The notes under the pieces are model-generated. The model was given only the letters and a program-made list of their open reading frames with translations, searched no databases and was not told the DNA's origin. Both the position numbers and the translations under genes were made by a program. From Bog-756 sp036553725 (GTDB taxonomy: Bacteria; Actinomycetota; Acidimicrobiia; Acidimicrobiales; RAAP-2), in the NCBI GenBank assembly GCA_036553725.1, contig DATBOO010000147.1, positions 1 through 47,714 on the forward strand: a DNA stretch of 47,714 nt. The letters are read 5' to 3'. Positions 15,165 through 24,284 of this stretch are shown piece after piece. Position 1 is the stretch's first letter. Every line of letters starts with the position of its first letter.

Positions 15165-18034
15165 GCCGGCCGTCCCGTTCCGGAGGCCCGGCGCCGCCGT
15201 CGCCTCCGGGCCGCGCCGAGCCATTCCATGGCGCCCCACAGGAGGGCCGCAGCCGCAGCCGCGGCCGACACGACCAGGCCGGCGGCGGCCGGCGCCGGGG
15301 AGTAGGTGAAGGTGACCCGGTAGTCCCCCGCCCTCGGGAGGCCGACCGTCTGGATGACTCCGTCCCGGGCCACCGCCACCTGGGAGACGGGGGCGGCCTG
15401 CACCCCGACCGGCCGGATGGTGGCCCGCCACCCCGGGCTCCAGGCCACACTGCGCTCGAGGGTCACCGCCGAAGGAGCGTGCACGACGATCTCTCCCCCG
15501 CCGGCCGGCCCGGGAGCCGACGCGGTCACGGTGGTGCCGGGAGGTGGGGGGCCGCCTCCCCGCGCGCGGGCCCGGGCCCAGCCGTGCGGTTCGGTGTTCT
15601 GGAAGACGCCGAAGGCGCCGATGGTGCCGGTGAACCTCCAGCGCGGCAGGTTGACGCCGTACTGCATCCGCCCGTTCAGGGCCACCTCGCCCGCTTGTGC
15701 AGTCCGGGCCGTGGGAATGCCGATGGCTTCCGGATTTGGGGACCGGTTCTCCACGATCAGGCCGGCGGACCCCACCGGCGCCGCCGGTGTGACCCGGACC
15801 GATCCGTCCGGCCCCGTGGCCGCGTCGGTGGCCGGCAGCCAGCGCACCGCCCCGGTCGGGGTGAGCATCCCCACCCGCAAGGCGGGCGAGGGCCCGAGGG
15901 CACGGACCGCCCAGCGGTCGACGGTCAGGACACCCCCGAAGTACCAACGATGGGACTGGCCGGGGGCCAGGGTCACCGGGGCCGGAGCCGGGGTGGGTGA
16001 GGAGTTGTACTGGGTCAGGTCGGGGGGGAACGGTGTGGACAGGCCCGGGGCGGGGGCGATGCCCACGCCGGCCGGCGTGACGGGGGTCACGAAGTAGGAG
16101 GGCAGCGACAAAAGGGTGCGGACGTTGAGCGTGTCCCAGGTCGGCCCGGCCAGGGTGGCCGGATCGAGGTCCTCCTGGTAGTGCGCGCCGGTGGCCCTGT
16201 AGTAGGCGGCGTCGGTCAGCGCCGTGTACCCCTGGCCGCTCCCCAGGTGGTTGAAGATGTTGAGATCGGTCTGCCCCAGCTCGTAGAGCTGGCTGTCGTA
16301 GAACTCGTCGGGGTTGTAGATGATGAACCGGCCGTCACCCACGGTGGCGGTCAGCTCGGCGGCCAGCTCGCCGCTGGCCTGGGCCAGCGATTGGGTGACG
16401 GGCGGGTGGACCACGAAGGCGTTGAACCAGATGAGATCGGCGGCGAGCACCAACGCCAGCAGCCGTCGCAGCCGGACCCGTGGGAGCCGGGGCGCGGCCA
16501 GGACGACCCAGGTGGCCGCGGCCGCGATCACCCCGCCCAGGGTGACCAGCGCCGCGTCCTGGAAGCGGGCGGTGGCGTCCACCGGGAACTGGATCTGCAT
16601 CAGGCTCTGCAGTTGCTGCCCGTCGACCCAGAGGAACAGGCCCATCCCGGCGATCACGGCCAGGGGGGCACAGGTGGCCACCAGCTCTGCCCTCCGGCCC
16701 GGGGCCCATCGCCGCCGGAGCGGAGGCACCGGGTCGCCGGCCCCGGTGGCTCCTCCCCCACCCCCCGGGTCGAGGAGGAGCAGGTGCAGCCACCAGCCGA
16801 GCAGGGCGGCCAGCGCGAAGTCGACCAGCAGCAGATTGCGGTTGAGGAGCCGCTCGTGGTCGACCCCCGGGATGAGGAAGAGGACATGGCCGAACGGTGT
16901 CTCGGCCCCGAGGGCCGACAGCAGGCCGAGGGCCAGGACCACGTACCAGACCCGCCAGTGCCGGGCCTCGGGCCGCCGGCGCCACTTGCGCAGGAACAGG
17001 GAGCCGGCGGCGATCAGGGCGAGGATCCCCACATAGCTGGTCACCTCCTGGAAGTTGTACGGCCCCGCGTACCCGGGATTGTGGTTGGTGCCGAGCAGGA
17101 AGGGGGTCGCCACCAGCCCGAGGGCGCGGGCGGGAAGAGACCCGGTCGAGAAGAACCCGTAATTGGCCGCCGACCGCTGGGACTGGGCCTCGAAGGCCAG
17201 CCCCGGCACCCACTGGGCCGCGCCCAGGGCCACTCCGGCGGCCACCGCCAGGGCGACGGCGCCGACGGCGAAGGCCAGGGCTCGGCGGTGCACCCGGTGG
17301 AAATGGCCCCCGCCCACCAGCCGGGCGGCGAGGTACACGGCCACCAGGACGCCGCTGTCGATGACCGCCTCGGCCCCTCCGGTCAGGATGGACATCCCGA
17401 TGGCCAGGCCCAACAGCCCGACCCAGCCCCGGGTGCGCCGGGGGCCGAGGGCCGCCGGCCGGGTCAGGGCGTGGACGGCCACCAGCATCCACGGCAGCCA
17501 GGCGGCCCCGGCGACCAGGTCGATGTGCACGATCTGGGCCGACATGTACCCGGAGAGGGCGAAGGTGGCCGCGGCCATGGTGGCCGCCGGCGAGCCGATG
17601 GGCTGGCGTCGCAGGAAGACGTACATCCCGGCCAGGGCCAGGTCGTAGGCCAGGGCCAGATTGAGCGTCCAGGCGGTGAACCGGGGAAGAAGGGCGAAGA
17701 GCCAGGTGGTCGGGTAGGCCGCCCCGGCGTTGAAGCCTCCGAGCAGCGGCGTGCCGCTGAACAGATAGGGGTTCCACAGCGGCAGCACGTGGTGCTGCAG
17801 GTCCCTCCCGACCAGGACCCGCATGGGGAAATTCTGGAGGAGATTGTCGCCGTCGAGGAACGTCGAGCCGGACAGCTGGGGCACCCCGAAGACCACGAGA
17901 GGGACCAGCAACAGGACCACCATGCCGGGGTGGCGGCGGGCCCAGCCCGGCACCGCCGCCCAGATGCGGCGGACCCCGGTCCGCTCGACAGGGACGGCCC
18001 TGGCCATGGTCGGCCCCGGGCCGTCGGTGCTCAT
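15119..18034 (-). CDS. Large polytopic membrane protein, YfhO family (GT-C-like)
   Basis: A 971-residue protein. After a short basic N-terminus and a first helix (about 37-55), the extracytoplasmic signature DGDNLLQNFPMR...LPLWNPYLFSGTPLLGGFNAGAAYPTTW (about 76-130) matches YfhO-type proteins. This family is related to GT-C glycosyltransferases that use polyprenyl-phosphate sugars. About a dozen helices run to about residue 550. A large, mostly extracytoplasmic beta-rich region (about 560-925) follows, then one more helix and an Arg-rich tail. ATG at 18034 lies 22 bases after the M50 protease stop. The 3' end overlaps convergent trpS by 46 bases. It probably glycosylates a cell-envelope polymer; the substrate is unknown. 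A second, partial relative lies at 47310. Confidence 0.85.
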   Translation of the reverse strand: MSTDGPGPTMARAVPVERTGVRRIWAAVPGWARRHPGMVVLLLVPLVVFGVPQLSGSTFLDGDNLLQNFPMRVLVGRDLQHHVLPLWNPYLFSGTPLLGGFNAGAAYPTTWLFALLPRFTAWTLNLALAYDLALAGMYVFLRRQPIGSPAATMAAATFALSGYMSAQIVHIDLVAGAAWLPWMLVAVHALTRPAALGPRRTRGWVGLLGLAIGMSILTGGAEAVIDSGVLVAVYLAARLVGGGHFHRVHRRALAFAVGAVALAVAAGVALGAAQWVPGLAFEAQSQRSAANYGFFSTGSLPARALGLVATPFLLGTNHNPGYAGPYNFQEVTSYVGILALIAAGSLFLRKWRRRPEARHWRVWYVVLALGLLSALGAETPFGHVLFLIPGVDHERLLNRNLLLVDFALAALLGWWLHLLLLDPGGGGGATGAGDPVPPLRRRWAPGRRAELVATCAPLAVIAGMGLFLWVDGQQLQSLMQIQFPVDATARFQDAALVTLGGVIAAAATWVVLAAPRLPRVRLRRLLALVLAADLIWFNAFVVHPPVTQSLAQASGELAAELTATVGDGRFIIYNPDEFYDSQLYELGQTDLNIFNHLGSGQGYTALTDAAYYRATGAHYQEDLDPATLAGPTWDTLNVRTLLSLPSYFVTPVTPAGVGIAPAPGLSTPFPPDLTQYNSSPTPAPAPVTLAPGQSHRWYFGGVLTVDRWAVRALGPSPALRVGMLTPTGAVRWLPATDAATGPDGSVRVTPAAPVGSAGLIVENRSPNPEAIGIPTARTAQAGEVALNGRMQYGVNLPRWRFTGTIGAFGVFQNTEPHGWARARARGGGPPPPGTTVTASAPGPAGGGEIVVHAPSAVTLERSVAWSPGWRATIRPVGVQAAPVSQVAVARDGVIQTVGLPRAGDYRVTFTYSPAPAAAGLVVSAAAAAAALLWGAMEWLGAARRRRRRRASGTGRPAQPGASRPTAPAARR

Positions 18035-18056
18035 GATCTGACGAAGGGTTCCCCGC

Positions 18057-18851
18057 TCACGCCAGCAGGCCCGACCACCAACTGATGACGTGGGTGATCA
18101 GCTGGGACCACTCGTTGCGGAAGAACAGAATGAGGATGAACGGAAGGAACATGAGGGCCGGCTGGATCCGGTAGTACTCGGGCAGCATCCTTGCCGGTAG
18201 AAATCGCTCCAGCACCGAGGCCCCGTCCAGCGGCGGGCACGGGATGAGATTGAAGACGCCGAGGACGATGTTGGCGATCCCGCCGATGAAGAGGATCTTG
18301 CCGAAGAGGGACAGCGGGTATGCCGCGCCACCGTGGCTCCAGTAGAAGTGAATGGCCTGGAGCACGTCATTCGGGGTGGTGAGAACCAGTACGAGGCCGA
18401 GGATGGCGGCCAGTGCAAAATTGGTCACCGGGCCGACCAGCGAGACCACCACGGTGTGGTTGCGCGGGTTTCGCAGGCGGTTGGTGGATACCGGCACCGG
18501 CTTGGCCCATCCGTAGGCCCCGAGGCCCGAGAGGGAGAGGATGGCCGGAACCAGCAGGGTGCCCACCGGATCGACGTGGCGGACCGGGTTGAGGGTCAGG
18601 CGGCCGGCACGCTTGGCGGTGTCGTCCCCGAAGGCGAGCGCCACCACCCCGTGGGAGATCTCGTGGAGGATGATGGAGGGGATGAGCACGCAGAAATAGA
18701 TGATGTTGGTGCTGGAGATCTTGTGGGTGCGCAACAGGATGGCGATCAGCGCCACCGCGACCACCACGATGATGGTGGTCCGCTGGTCTACCTGGAACCG
18801 CCGCCGTGGTCTGGGGCCGCCGGACCCCCCTCCATAGCCCCCGTAGGCCAC
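18057..18851 (-). CDS. Site-2-type membrane metalloprotease (M50 family)
   Basis: A 264-residue intramembrane zinc protease. The active-site HEISH lies in LHEISHGVVALAFGD near residue 62. The third metal ligand is the Asp of NLIPCPPLDGASVL, here with Cys in place of the usual Ile. GWAKPVPV is another family marker. Six or so hydrophobic segments are visible, preceded by a Gly/Tyr/Arg-rich N-terminus. The GTG at 18851 was chosen because the longer frame to 18947 is Arg/Ser/Pro-rich and overlaps the DksA-like gene. This small rhomboid-sized subgroup without a PDZ domain often neighbours trpS and scpA. The substrate is unknown. Confidence 0.9.
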   Translation of the reverse strand: MAYGGYGGGSGGPRPRRRFQVDQRTTIIVVVAVALIAILLRTHKISSTNIIYFCVLIPSIILHEISHGVVALAFGDDTAKRAGRLTLNPVRHVDPVGTLLVPAILSLSGLGAYGWAKPVPVSTNRLRNPRNHTVVVSLVGPVTNFALAAILGLVLVLTTPNDVLQAIHFYWSHGGAAYPLSLFGKILFIGGIANIVLGVFNLIPCPPLDGASVLERFLPARMLPEYYRIQPALMFLPFILILFFRNEWSQLITHVISWWSGLLA

Positions 18852-18867
18852 GCTTGTCCCGGTCCGA

Positions 18868-19206
18868 TCAGGGCCGGTTGGCGTGCTTGATGCAGAATCG
18901 GGTGGCCGGCATGGCTTCGAGCCGCGCCGGCTCGATGGTCTCGCCACACACCTCGCATCGGCCGTAGCTGCCGTCCTCCAGGCGGCCCAGGGCCAGGGCC
19001 ACCTCGTCCAGCGACTCCTGCAGCTGGCCGGCCAGCACCCCGGCCTCGCCCCGTTCCGCGGTCACCTGGCTGGAGTCGGCGAAGTTGGGGTCGTAGTCCA
19101 GTCCCCCGCCGTCCCCGAAGCCGAGCTCCGACAATTCGGACTTGAGTTGCCGCCTCTCGTTCTCGAGCAGCTGGCGGTAGTCAATGGGGGGGGCATCACT
19201 CGGCAC
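18868..19206 (-). CDS. DksA/TraR-type zinc-finger protein
   Basis: A 112-residue protein with a predicted helical N-terminal hairpin (IDYRQLLENERRQLKSELSEL) and a C-terminal zinc finger. Instead of the usual C-x2-C-x17-C-x2-C, the finger is C-x2-C-x17-C-x2-H (CEVC...FCIKH), so the fourth ligand would be His. The segment LEDGSYGRCEVCGETI is typical of the family. Relatives bind RNA polymerase, but a DksA function in this organism is not shown. GTG at 19206 is the first start after the xerD stop, 10 bases upstream. It is probably co-transcribed with xerD and the M50 protease. Confidence 0.85.
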   Translation of the reverse strand: MPSDAPPIDYRQLLENERRQLKSELSELGFGDGGGLDYDPNFADSSQVTAERGEAGVLAGQLQESLDEVALALGRLEDGSYGRCEVCGETIEPARLEAMPATRFCIKHANRP

Positions 19207-19216
19207 GGAGACGATC

Positions 19217-20158
19217 CTACTTGAGCTGGGGGAGGCCAGCCCGCGGGTGGGACTCCTCGTAGGAGCTGCGCAGATGGTCCTGGCTGAGCTTCGTGTAGAT
19301 CTGGGTGGTGGCGATGGAGACGTGCCCCAACAGCTCTTGGACCACCCGGATGTCGGCGCCGTGGGCCAGCATGTGACTGGCGCAGGAGTGGCGGAGCACG
19401 TGGGGGCTGACCAGTTCGCCGAGGCCGGCCCGTTCGGCGCGTTGGTGCACGATGGCCCACGCGCCCTGCCGGCTGAGCCGGCCCCCCCGCGTGTTGATGA
19501 AGACGGCTTCGGCGTCGCTCCGCCGCTTCCATCGGGCCGGGGCCAGGAGCGGCCGGCCCGACAGCGAGAGCCAGCGGTCCAGCGCGGCGCGGGCCGGCCC
19601 TCCCAGAGGCACCAGTCGCTCCTTGGATCCCTTCCCGAACACCCGGAGCAGGCCGTCGTCCCCCTGCAGGTCGATGAGGGAGAGGCCGACGGCCTCGGAG
19701 ATCCTGGCCCCGGTGCCGTACAGGAGCTCGAGGAGAGCCCGGTCGCGGAGCTCGGTGGGCCCTGTCCCGCTGACCGAGTCGAGCAGGTCCAGCGCCTGAT
19801 CCTCGTCCAGCGCCTTGGGAAGCCGGCGCGGCAGCCGGGGGGACCGCACGTCCACCGTCGGGTCGTCACTGATCACCCCCTCGCTGGCCAGGAAGCGGAA
19901 CAGGCCGCGCAAGGCGGCGGTGGACCTGGCCATCGAGGCCGGATTGCGGCCTTGGCGGCGCAGGCCGGTGAGGTGGCGCTCGATGGCGTCGATGGCGTCG
20001 ATGCCGGCATCGAGCGGGTCGATCCCCGACTCGCCGGCCCAGCGCTCCCAGGCGGCGATGTCCCGGCGGTAGGCGGCCAAGGTGTTGCGCGCCCTGCCCT
20101 TCTCGACGGCCAGCCACGAGAGGTACTCCTCGGCCCCGTTCGACAGCGGCCGGCTCAC
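19217..20158 (-). CDS. xerD: Tyrosine recombinase XerD
   Basis: A 313-residue site-specific recombinase that with XerC would resolve chromosome dimers at dif. The N-terminal SAM-like core-binding domain spans about 8-95. The catalytic set is complete: Arg152 (GTGARISEAVGL), Lys177 (GKGSKERLVP), His253 and Arg256 (SPHVLRHSCASHML), His279 (LLGHVSIATTQIY) and nucleophile Tyr288. The length and a position three genes from pyrG match the XerD-like gene of the mycobacterial cluster. I choose GTG at 20158 inside an 11-bp repeat; ATG at 20209 would add 17 residues within the NUDIX gene. No phage or integron context is present. Confidence 0.93.
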   Translation of the reverse strand: MSRPLSNGAEEYLSWLAVEKGRARNTLAAYRRDIAAWERWAGESGIDPLDAGIDAIDAIERHLTGLRRQGRNPASMARSTAALRGLFRFLASEGVISDDPTVDVRSPRLPRRLPKALDEDQALDLLDSVSGTGPTELRDRALLELLYGTGARISEAVGLSLIDLQGDDGLLRVFGKGSKERLVPLGGPARAALDRWLSLSGRPLLAPARWKRRSDAEAVFINTRGGRLSRQGAWAIVHQRAERAGLGELVSPHVLRHSCASHMLAHGADIRVVQELLGHVSIATTQIYTKLSQDHLRSSYEESHPRAGLPQLK

Positions 20159-20179
20159 GGCCGGCTCACGGCCGGCTGG
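20147..20179. repeat. 11-bp tandem repeat at the NUDIX/xerD junction
   Basis: CGGCCGGCTCA is repeated from 20147, 20158 and 20169, the third copy diverging at its last two bases. On the minus strand each of the two full copies contributes a TGA, and GTGA motifs occur at the junctions. The NUDIX stop (20168-20166) and the chosen xerD start (20158-20156) both lie inside it. A unit of 11 changes frame with each copy. Confidence 0.7.
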
Positions 20180-20819
20180 TGGTGGGCTCACGACCGGCTG
20201 GCCGGTCATCTGTCGGCTGGTCGGCGGCCAGGTGGCGCCGGGCCAGGCCCACGCCCAGGATGGTCGTGGCATCGATGACGGTGCCGTCGTCGACCAGGGC
20301 GTCGAAGCCGGAGAGGGGCACCGTTTCGATGCGCATGTGGTGTTCCTCGATCCCCTGGCGGTCGACGGGGACGGGACTGAGCCCGGTGGCCAGGTAGACG
20401 GACGAGAGCTCGTCGCAGAAGCCCGGGGTGATGGCGCACCGGGTCAGGAGGTGCAGTTCGCGGGCCGCGTAGCCGGCTTCCTCGGCCAGCTCCCGTCGGG
20501 CGGTGGCCTCGCCCGGCTCGTCGGTGATGTCGCAGGTCCCGGCCGGGACCTCGAGCAGCCACTGGTCGAGTGCCGGCCGGTACTGGTGCACCAGCACCAC
20601 CCCGTCGGCATCGGTGACGGCCACCACCGCCACCGCACCCGGGTGGCGGACGACGTCCCGTTCGAAGGGCCTCCCGCCCGGATCGGTGAAGGTCGCCCTG
20701 GTCAGGGTGATCACCCGGCCGCGGTGGAGGACCAGCTCGCCGGTCATCTCGAACCCGGGTGCCCGGCGCTCGTGTCCCGGCGGCCGGTCGGGCGGGCGGC
20801 CCACCTCAGCCGTCGGCAT
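20166..20819 (-). CDS. NUDIX hydrolase, ADP-ribose pyrophosphatase-like
   Basis: A 217-residue protein. The NUDIX box runs from PAGTCDITDEPGEA through RRELAEEAGY, with one residue inserted between the Gly and the REL core as in other actinobacterial members. HQYRPALDQWLLEVPAG just before it and CAITPGFCDELSSVYLATGL after it are typical of ADP-ribose pyrophosphatases. ATG at 20819 overlaps the pyrG stop by 14 bases; ATG at 20747 is a plausible shorter start. The C-terminus runs into the 11-bp repeat and is Arg/Pro/Ser-rich. It lies between pyrG and xerD as in M. tuberculosis (Rv1700). Confidence 0.9.
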   Translation of the reverse strand: MPTAEVGRPPDRPPGHERRAPGFEMTGELVLHRGRVITLTRATFTDPGGRPFERDVVRHPGAVAVVAVTDADGVVLVHQYRPALDQWLLEVPAGTCDITDEPGEATARRELAEEAGYAARELHLLTRCAITPGFCDELSSVYLATGLSPVPVDRQGIEEHHMRIETVPLSGFDALVDDGTVIDATTILGVGLARRHLAADQPTDDRPAGREPTTSRP

Positions 20820-22536
20820 CGATGTCCGGCAGGCGGGGGTCCCTTCCCTCGGCGCGGTCCAGGGCCGCCTCCACCAGCTCGCGGAACAGCGGGTGGGGTT
20901 GGTCGGGGCGGCTCTTGAATTCCGGGTGGGCCTGGGTGCCGACCCAGAAGGGATGGCCGGGCAGCTCGATGAACTCGACGAGCCGCCCGTCGGGAGAGAT
21001 CCCCGAGCACACCAGGCCCACATCCTCGAGCTGGGAGCGGTAGCGGGGATTCACCTCATAGCGGTGCCGATGGCGCTCGGACACCAGCTCGGTGCCGTAG
21101 GCCTTGGCCACCTGCGACCCGGCGAGCAGCCGCGCCGTGTAGGAGCCCAGGCGCATGGTGCCGCCCTTGTCGACGACCTCGTTCTGGTCGTCCATGAGGT
21201 CGACCACCGGATGGGGCGTGGCCGCGTCGACCTCACGGGAGTTGGCGCCTTCCAGCTTGGCCAGGGTCCGGGCCATCTCGATGATCATGACCTGGAGTCC
21301 GAGGCAGAGCCCGAGCAGGGGCAGGTCGTTCTCCCGGGCATAGCGGGCGGCGGCGATCTTTCCCTCCACACCGCGCTCGCCGAACCCACCGGGTATGACC
21401 AGCCCGTCGAACCCTCGCAGGCCGTCGTGCTCCAGGAGGTCGGGAACGGTGGCCGCCTGGATCCAGTCGATCTCCACCTTGGCACCGTGGTGGAACCCGG
21501 CGTGGCGGAGCGCCTCGACCACCGAGAGATAGGCGTCGGGTAGGTCGACGTACTTTCCGATGATGCCGATGCGCACCGGCCGGACGGCGGCGTCGACCTG
21601 CTTGACCAGGTGCTCCCACCCGGTCAGGTCGATGGGGTGCTCATCCTCGTCGTAGCCCAGTAGGCGCAGGATGTAGCCGTCGAGCCCCTCCTCGTGGAGG
21701 ACCAGGGGGATCTGGTAGATGTTGGCCGCGTCGACGGCGGAGACGACGGCCTCGATGGGGACGTCGCACAGGAGCGAGATCTTGCGCTTGAGGCCCTCCG
21801 AGATCATCCGGTCCGACCGGCACACGATGACGTCGGGTTGGATCCCCCGGCTGCGCAGTTCGGTCACCGAGTGCTGGGTGGGCTTCGTCTTCTGCTCGCC
21901 CGAGGGGCCGAGGTAGGGCACCAGGGTGAGATGCACGTAGCAGACATTGTCCCGGCCCACATCCCGTCGGAACTGGCGTATGGCCTCGATGAAGGGGACG
22001 ATCTCGATGTCGCCCACCGTGCCCCCGATCTCCACGATGACCACATCGACGTCCTTGGTGCCGAGCCCCATGACCCGCCTCTTGATCTCGTCGGTCACGT
22101 GGGGGATCACCTGGACCGTCTTGCCCAGGTAGTCGCCCCTGCGCTCCTTGGCGATCACCGACGAGTAGATCTTGCCGGTGGTGGCGTTGGAGTCGCGGTG
22201 CAGGTTCTCGTCGATGAACCGCTCGTAGTGGCCGAGATCGAGGTCGGTCTCGCCGCCGTCCTCGGTGACAAAGACCTCGCCGTGCTCGAACGGGTTCATG
22301 GTCCCCGGGTCGACATTGATGTACGGATCGAGCTTGCACATGGTCACCCGTAGGCCCCGGCATTTGAGGAGCCGCCCCAGTGAGGACGCGGTCAGCCCCT
22401 TCCCCAGCGATGAGGACACACCACCGGTGAAGAAGATGAACTTGGTGCCGGGAGAGGGTCCGATCGCCAGCCGCTCCGCCGAGCGCTCCGCCGACTGCTC
22501 CCCCAGAACCTCCGGCGGGCCATCCATGTCGGGCAC
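20806..22536 (-). CDS. pyrG: CTP synthase
   Basis: A 576-residue enzyme that aminates UTP to CTP using glutamine. The N-terminal synthetase domain opens with KFIFFTGGVSSSLGKGLTASSLG (about residues 32-54), then KLDPYINVDPGTMNPFEHGEVFV and DLDLGHYERF. The C-terminal glutamine amidotransferase has PGGFGERG, the nucleophile Cys in LLGLCLGLQ, and a late HPEF. The first 30 residues are extra relative to most PyrG. GTG at 22536 lies 6 bases after a TAGCCT box, which favours a leaderless start; ATG at 22527 with AGGTG upstream is the alternative. It leads the run pyrG-NUDIX-xerD-dksA-like-M50-yfhO. Confidence 0.96.
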   Translation of the reverse strand: MPDMDGPPEVLGEQSAERSAERLAIGPSPGTKFIFFTGGVSSSLGKGLTASSLGRLLKCRGLRVTMCKLDPYINVDPGTMNPFEHGEVFVTEDGGETDLDLGHYERFIDENLHRDSNATTGKIYSSVIAKERRGDYLGKTVQVIPHVTDEIKRRVMGLGTKDVDVVIVEIGGTVGDIEIVPFIEAIRQFRRDVGRDNVCYVHLTLVPYLGPSGEQKTKPTQHSVTELRSRGIQPDVIVCRSDRMISEGLKRKISLLCDVPIEAVVSAVDAANIYQIPLVLHEEGLDGYILRLLGYDEDEHPIDLTGWEHLVKQVDAAVRPVRIGIIGKYVDLPDAYLSVVEALRHAGFHHGAKVEIDWIQAATVPDLLEHDGLRGFDGLVIPGGFGERGVEGKIAAARYARENDLPLLGLCLGLQVMIIEMARTLAKLEGANSREVDAATPHPVVDLMDDQNEVVDKGGTMRLGSYTARLLAGSQVAKAYGTELVSERHRHRYEVNPRYRSQLEDVGLVCSGISPDGRLVEFIELPGHPFWVGTQAHPEFKSRPDQPHPLFRELVEAALDRAEGRDPRLPDIDADG

Positions 22537-22542
22537 CTGTCG

Positions 22543-22548
22543 AGGCTA
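22543..22548 (-). promoter_or_regulatory. Candidate -10 box of pyrG (leaderless)
   Basis: TAGCCT on the minus strand ends 6 bases before the GTG at 22536. The same hexamer at the same distance precedes the DUF512 gene. It lies in the 82-bp recN-pyrG gap. Confidence 0.5.
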
Positions 22549-22618
22549 GCGGAACCGGGTCGGCCGCGGCGCGGACCCCACTCGGATCCGGTCCCCGGCC
22601 GGGCGCCGGACCCGCCCG

Positions 22619-24271
22619 TCACCGGGTCCCCCGGGCAGACAACCCCTCGAGCAGCTCCCGGGCGTGGCGCCGGGCGGAGGAGCTGTCAGGGCGTCCCGAC
22701 AGCATCCGGCTGATCTCGACGACGCGGCCGTCGGCGTCGAGGGCCACCACCTCGGACCGGGTACGACCGTCGCTCTCGGACTTCCGCACCTCGATCTGGT
22801 GGTCGGCGAGAGCTGCCACCTGGGCCAGATGGGTGACCACCAACACCTGCGCGTGGCGTCCGAGCCCGGCCAGCGCGCTGCCGACCGAGGTGGCCGCGGC
22901 ACCCCCCACTCCGGCATCCACCTCGTCGAACGCCATCACCCCCGGCGAATCGGTGATGGCCAACCTCACCGCCAGCATGGTGCGGGCCAGTTCGCCCCCG
23001 GAGGCCACCTTGGCCAGGGGCAGCAGGGGCTCACCGGGGTTGGCGCCCAGCAGGAAGGAGACCTGGTCCGCCGGCCCGGCGCCTTCCACCGAGATCGAGA
23101 AGCGGGCCGACGGCATGGCCAGGCCCTTCAACGTCGCCTCGATCTGACCGGCCAGACGGGGAGCTGTCTCCCGGCGAGCCGAGGCGACCTCCGACTCCGC
23201 CTGCTCGAGGGCGTCGCGGGCAGCCCGCATCTCTCCGTCGAGCGCCGAAGCCCGCAACTCCTCCCGCTCGATGACCGCCAGGCGCTCCCGGGCCTCCGCC
23301 GCATGAGCGAGCACCTCTTCGAGGTTGCTGCCGTACTTCCGCTCGAGCTCGTGGAACAGATGTCGACGGCTGCGGATCTCCTCGAGCCGTTCGGGGTCAT
23401 CGTCCCAGGTCTCCACGACCGTGCGTAGCTCGGTGGCCAGGTCGGCGAGGTCGGCCATGCTCGAGCGCATCCGTGCCTCCAACGGAGCCAGCGGGGCCCG
23501 GCCGGCCACCGCACCCGAGGCCTCGCCCAGCCGATCGAGGGCGCTCGAGTCGTCCGATCCCGATATGGCCGTCAACGCGGCGGCAGCCGCCTGGCGGTGC
23601 GCGCTGGCCGCGGCCAGGCGGTCCTCCTCGACCTCGAGCCGCCCGTCCTCGTCCGGGTCTTCGATGCCGGCGGCGGCGATCTCGTCGATCTGGTAGTGGA
23701 GAAGGTCGACCTCGCGGGCCCGCTGCCGCGCGTCGCCACCGAGGGCGGCGGACTCGTCGGTGAGCAGGCGGAGCCGGCGTTGCGCCACCTCGAGCGCAGC
23801 CAGCTCGATCTGCCCGAACGTGTCGAGGGCCCGGCGCTGCGCTCCGGCACGGGTCAGCGACTGGTGCTGGTGCTGGCCGTGCAGTTCGATGAGCCCGCCG
23901 GCCAGCTCGGCCAGTGCCCCGACGGTCGCCATCCGGCCGTCGATCCACGCCTTGGACCGCCCGCCCCTGACGACCGCCCGGGCCAGGACGACCTCGTCGG
24001 CCTTCCCGGCCGATCGATCATCGTCGGCGGCGGGTTGACCCGTTCCGCCGGGGATGAGGAACCGGCCCTCGACCATCGCCTCGTCGGCCCCCGCCCGCAC
24101 CACGGTCTGGTCGGCGCGGCCTCCGAGCAGAAGGCTGAGGGCTTCGACCAAGAGGGTCTTGCCGGCCCCGGTCTCGCCGGTGAGCGCGGTCATGCCGGGT
24201 CCCAATGACACGGCGACGTCGTCGATGACCCCGAGGTTGCGGACACGGAGCTCGACCAGGTTGAGCGCCAA
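22619..24271 (-). CDS. recN: DNA repair protein RecN
   Basis: About 550 residues: an SMC-like ATPase for double-strand-break repair. The N-terminus LVELRVRNLGVIDDVAVSLG is followed by Walker A GETGAGKT. The middle is a long coiled-coil-prone region with the usual IDEIAAAGIEDPDEDGRLE segment. The C-terminal half has the signature ASGGELARTMLAVRL and Walker B VMAFDEVDAGVGGAAATSVG. The start is uncertain. TTG at 24271 lies just past the nadK stop and gives the usual N-terminus, while ATG at 24325 would add 18 Ser/Thr-rich residues and overlap nadK by 41 bases. Neither has a good SD. Its order after nadK is the actinobacterial standard. Confidence 0.93.
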   Translation of the reverse strand: MALNLVELRVRNLGVIDDVAVSLGPGMTALTGETGAGKTLLVEALSLLLGGRADQTVVRAGADEAMVEGRFLIPGGTGQPAADDDRSAGKADEVVLARAVVRGGRSKAWIDGRMATVGALAELAGGLIELHGQHQHQSLTRAGAQRRALDTFGQIELAALEVAQRRLRLLTDESAALGGDARQRAREVDLLHYQIDEIAAAGIEDPDEDGRLEVEEDRLAAASAHRQAAAAALTAISGSDDSSALDRLGEASGAVAGRAPLAPLEARMRSSMADLADLATELRTVVETWDDDPERLEEIRSRRHLFHELERKYGSNLEEVLAHAAEARERLAVIEREELRASALDGEMRAARDALEQAESEVASARRETAPRLAGQIEATLKGLAMPSARFSISVEGAGPADQVSFLLGANPGEPLLPLAKVASGGELARTMLAVRLAITDSPGVMAFDEVDAGVGGAAATSVGSALAGLGRHAQVLVVTHLAQVAALADHQIEVRKSESDGRTRSEVVALDADGRVVEISRMLSGRPDSSSARRHARELLEGLSARGTR

Positions 24272-24284
24272 TGGGCTCGCCGTC

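Noticed and set aside
16181..18085. 634-residue plus-strand open frame opposite the YfhO-like gene
   Set aside because: It is a shadow frame: Gly/Gln/His/Arg-rich, no membrane or domain signature, while the minus-strand frame has clear helices and family motifs.
22537..22618. Hidden steA/mctB-type genes between recN and pyrG
   Set aside because: Only 82 bp separates the two genes and it contains the pyrG promoter candidate, so these genes are absent here.
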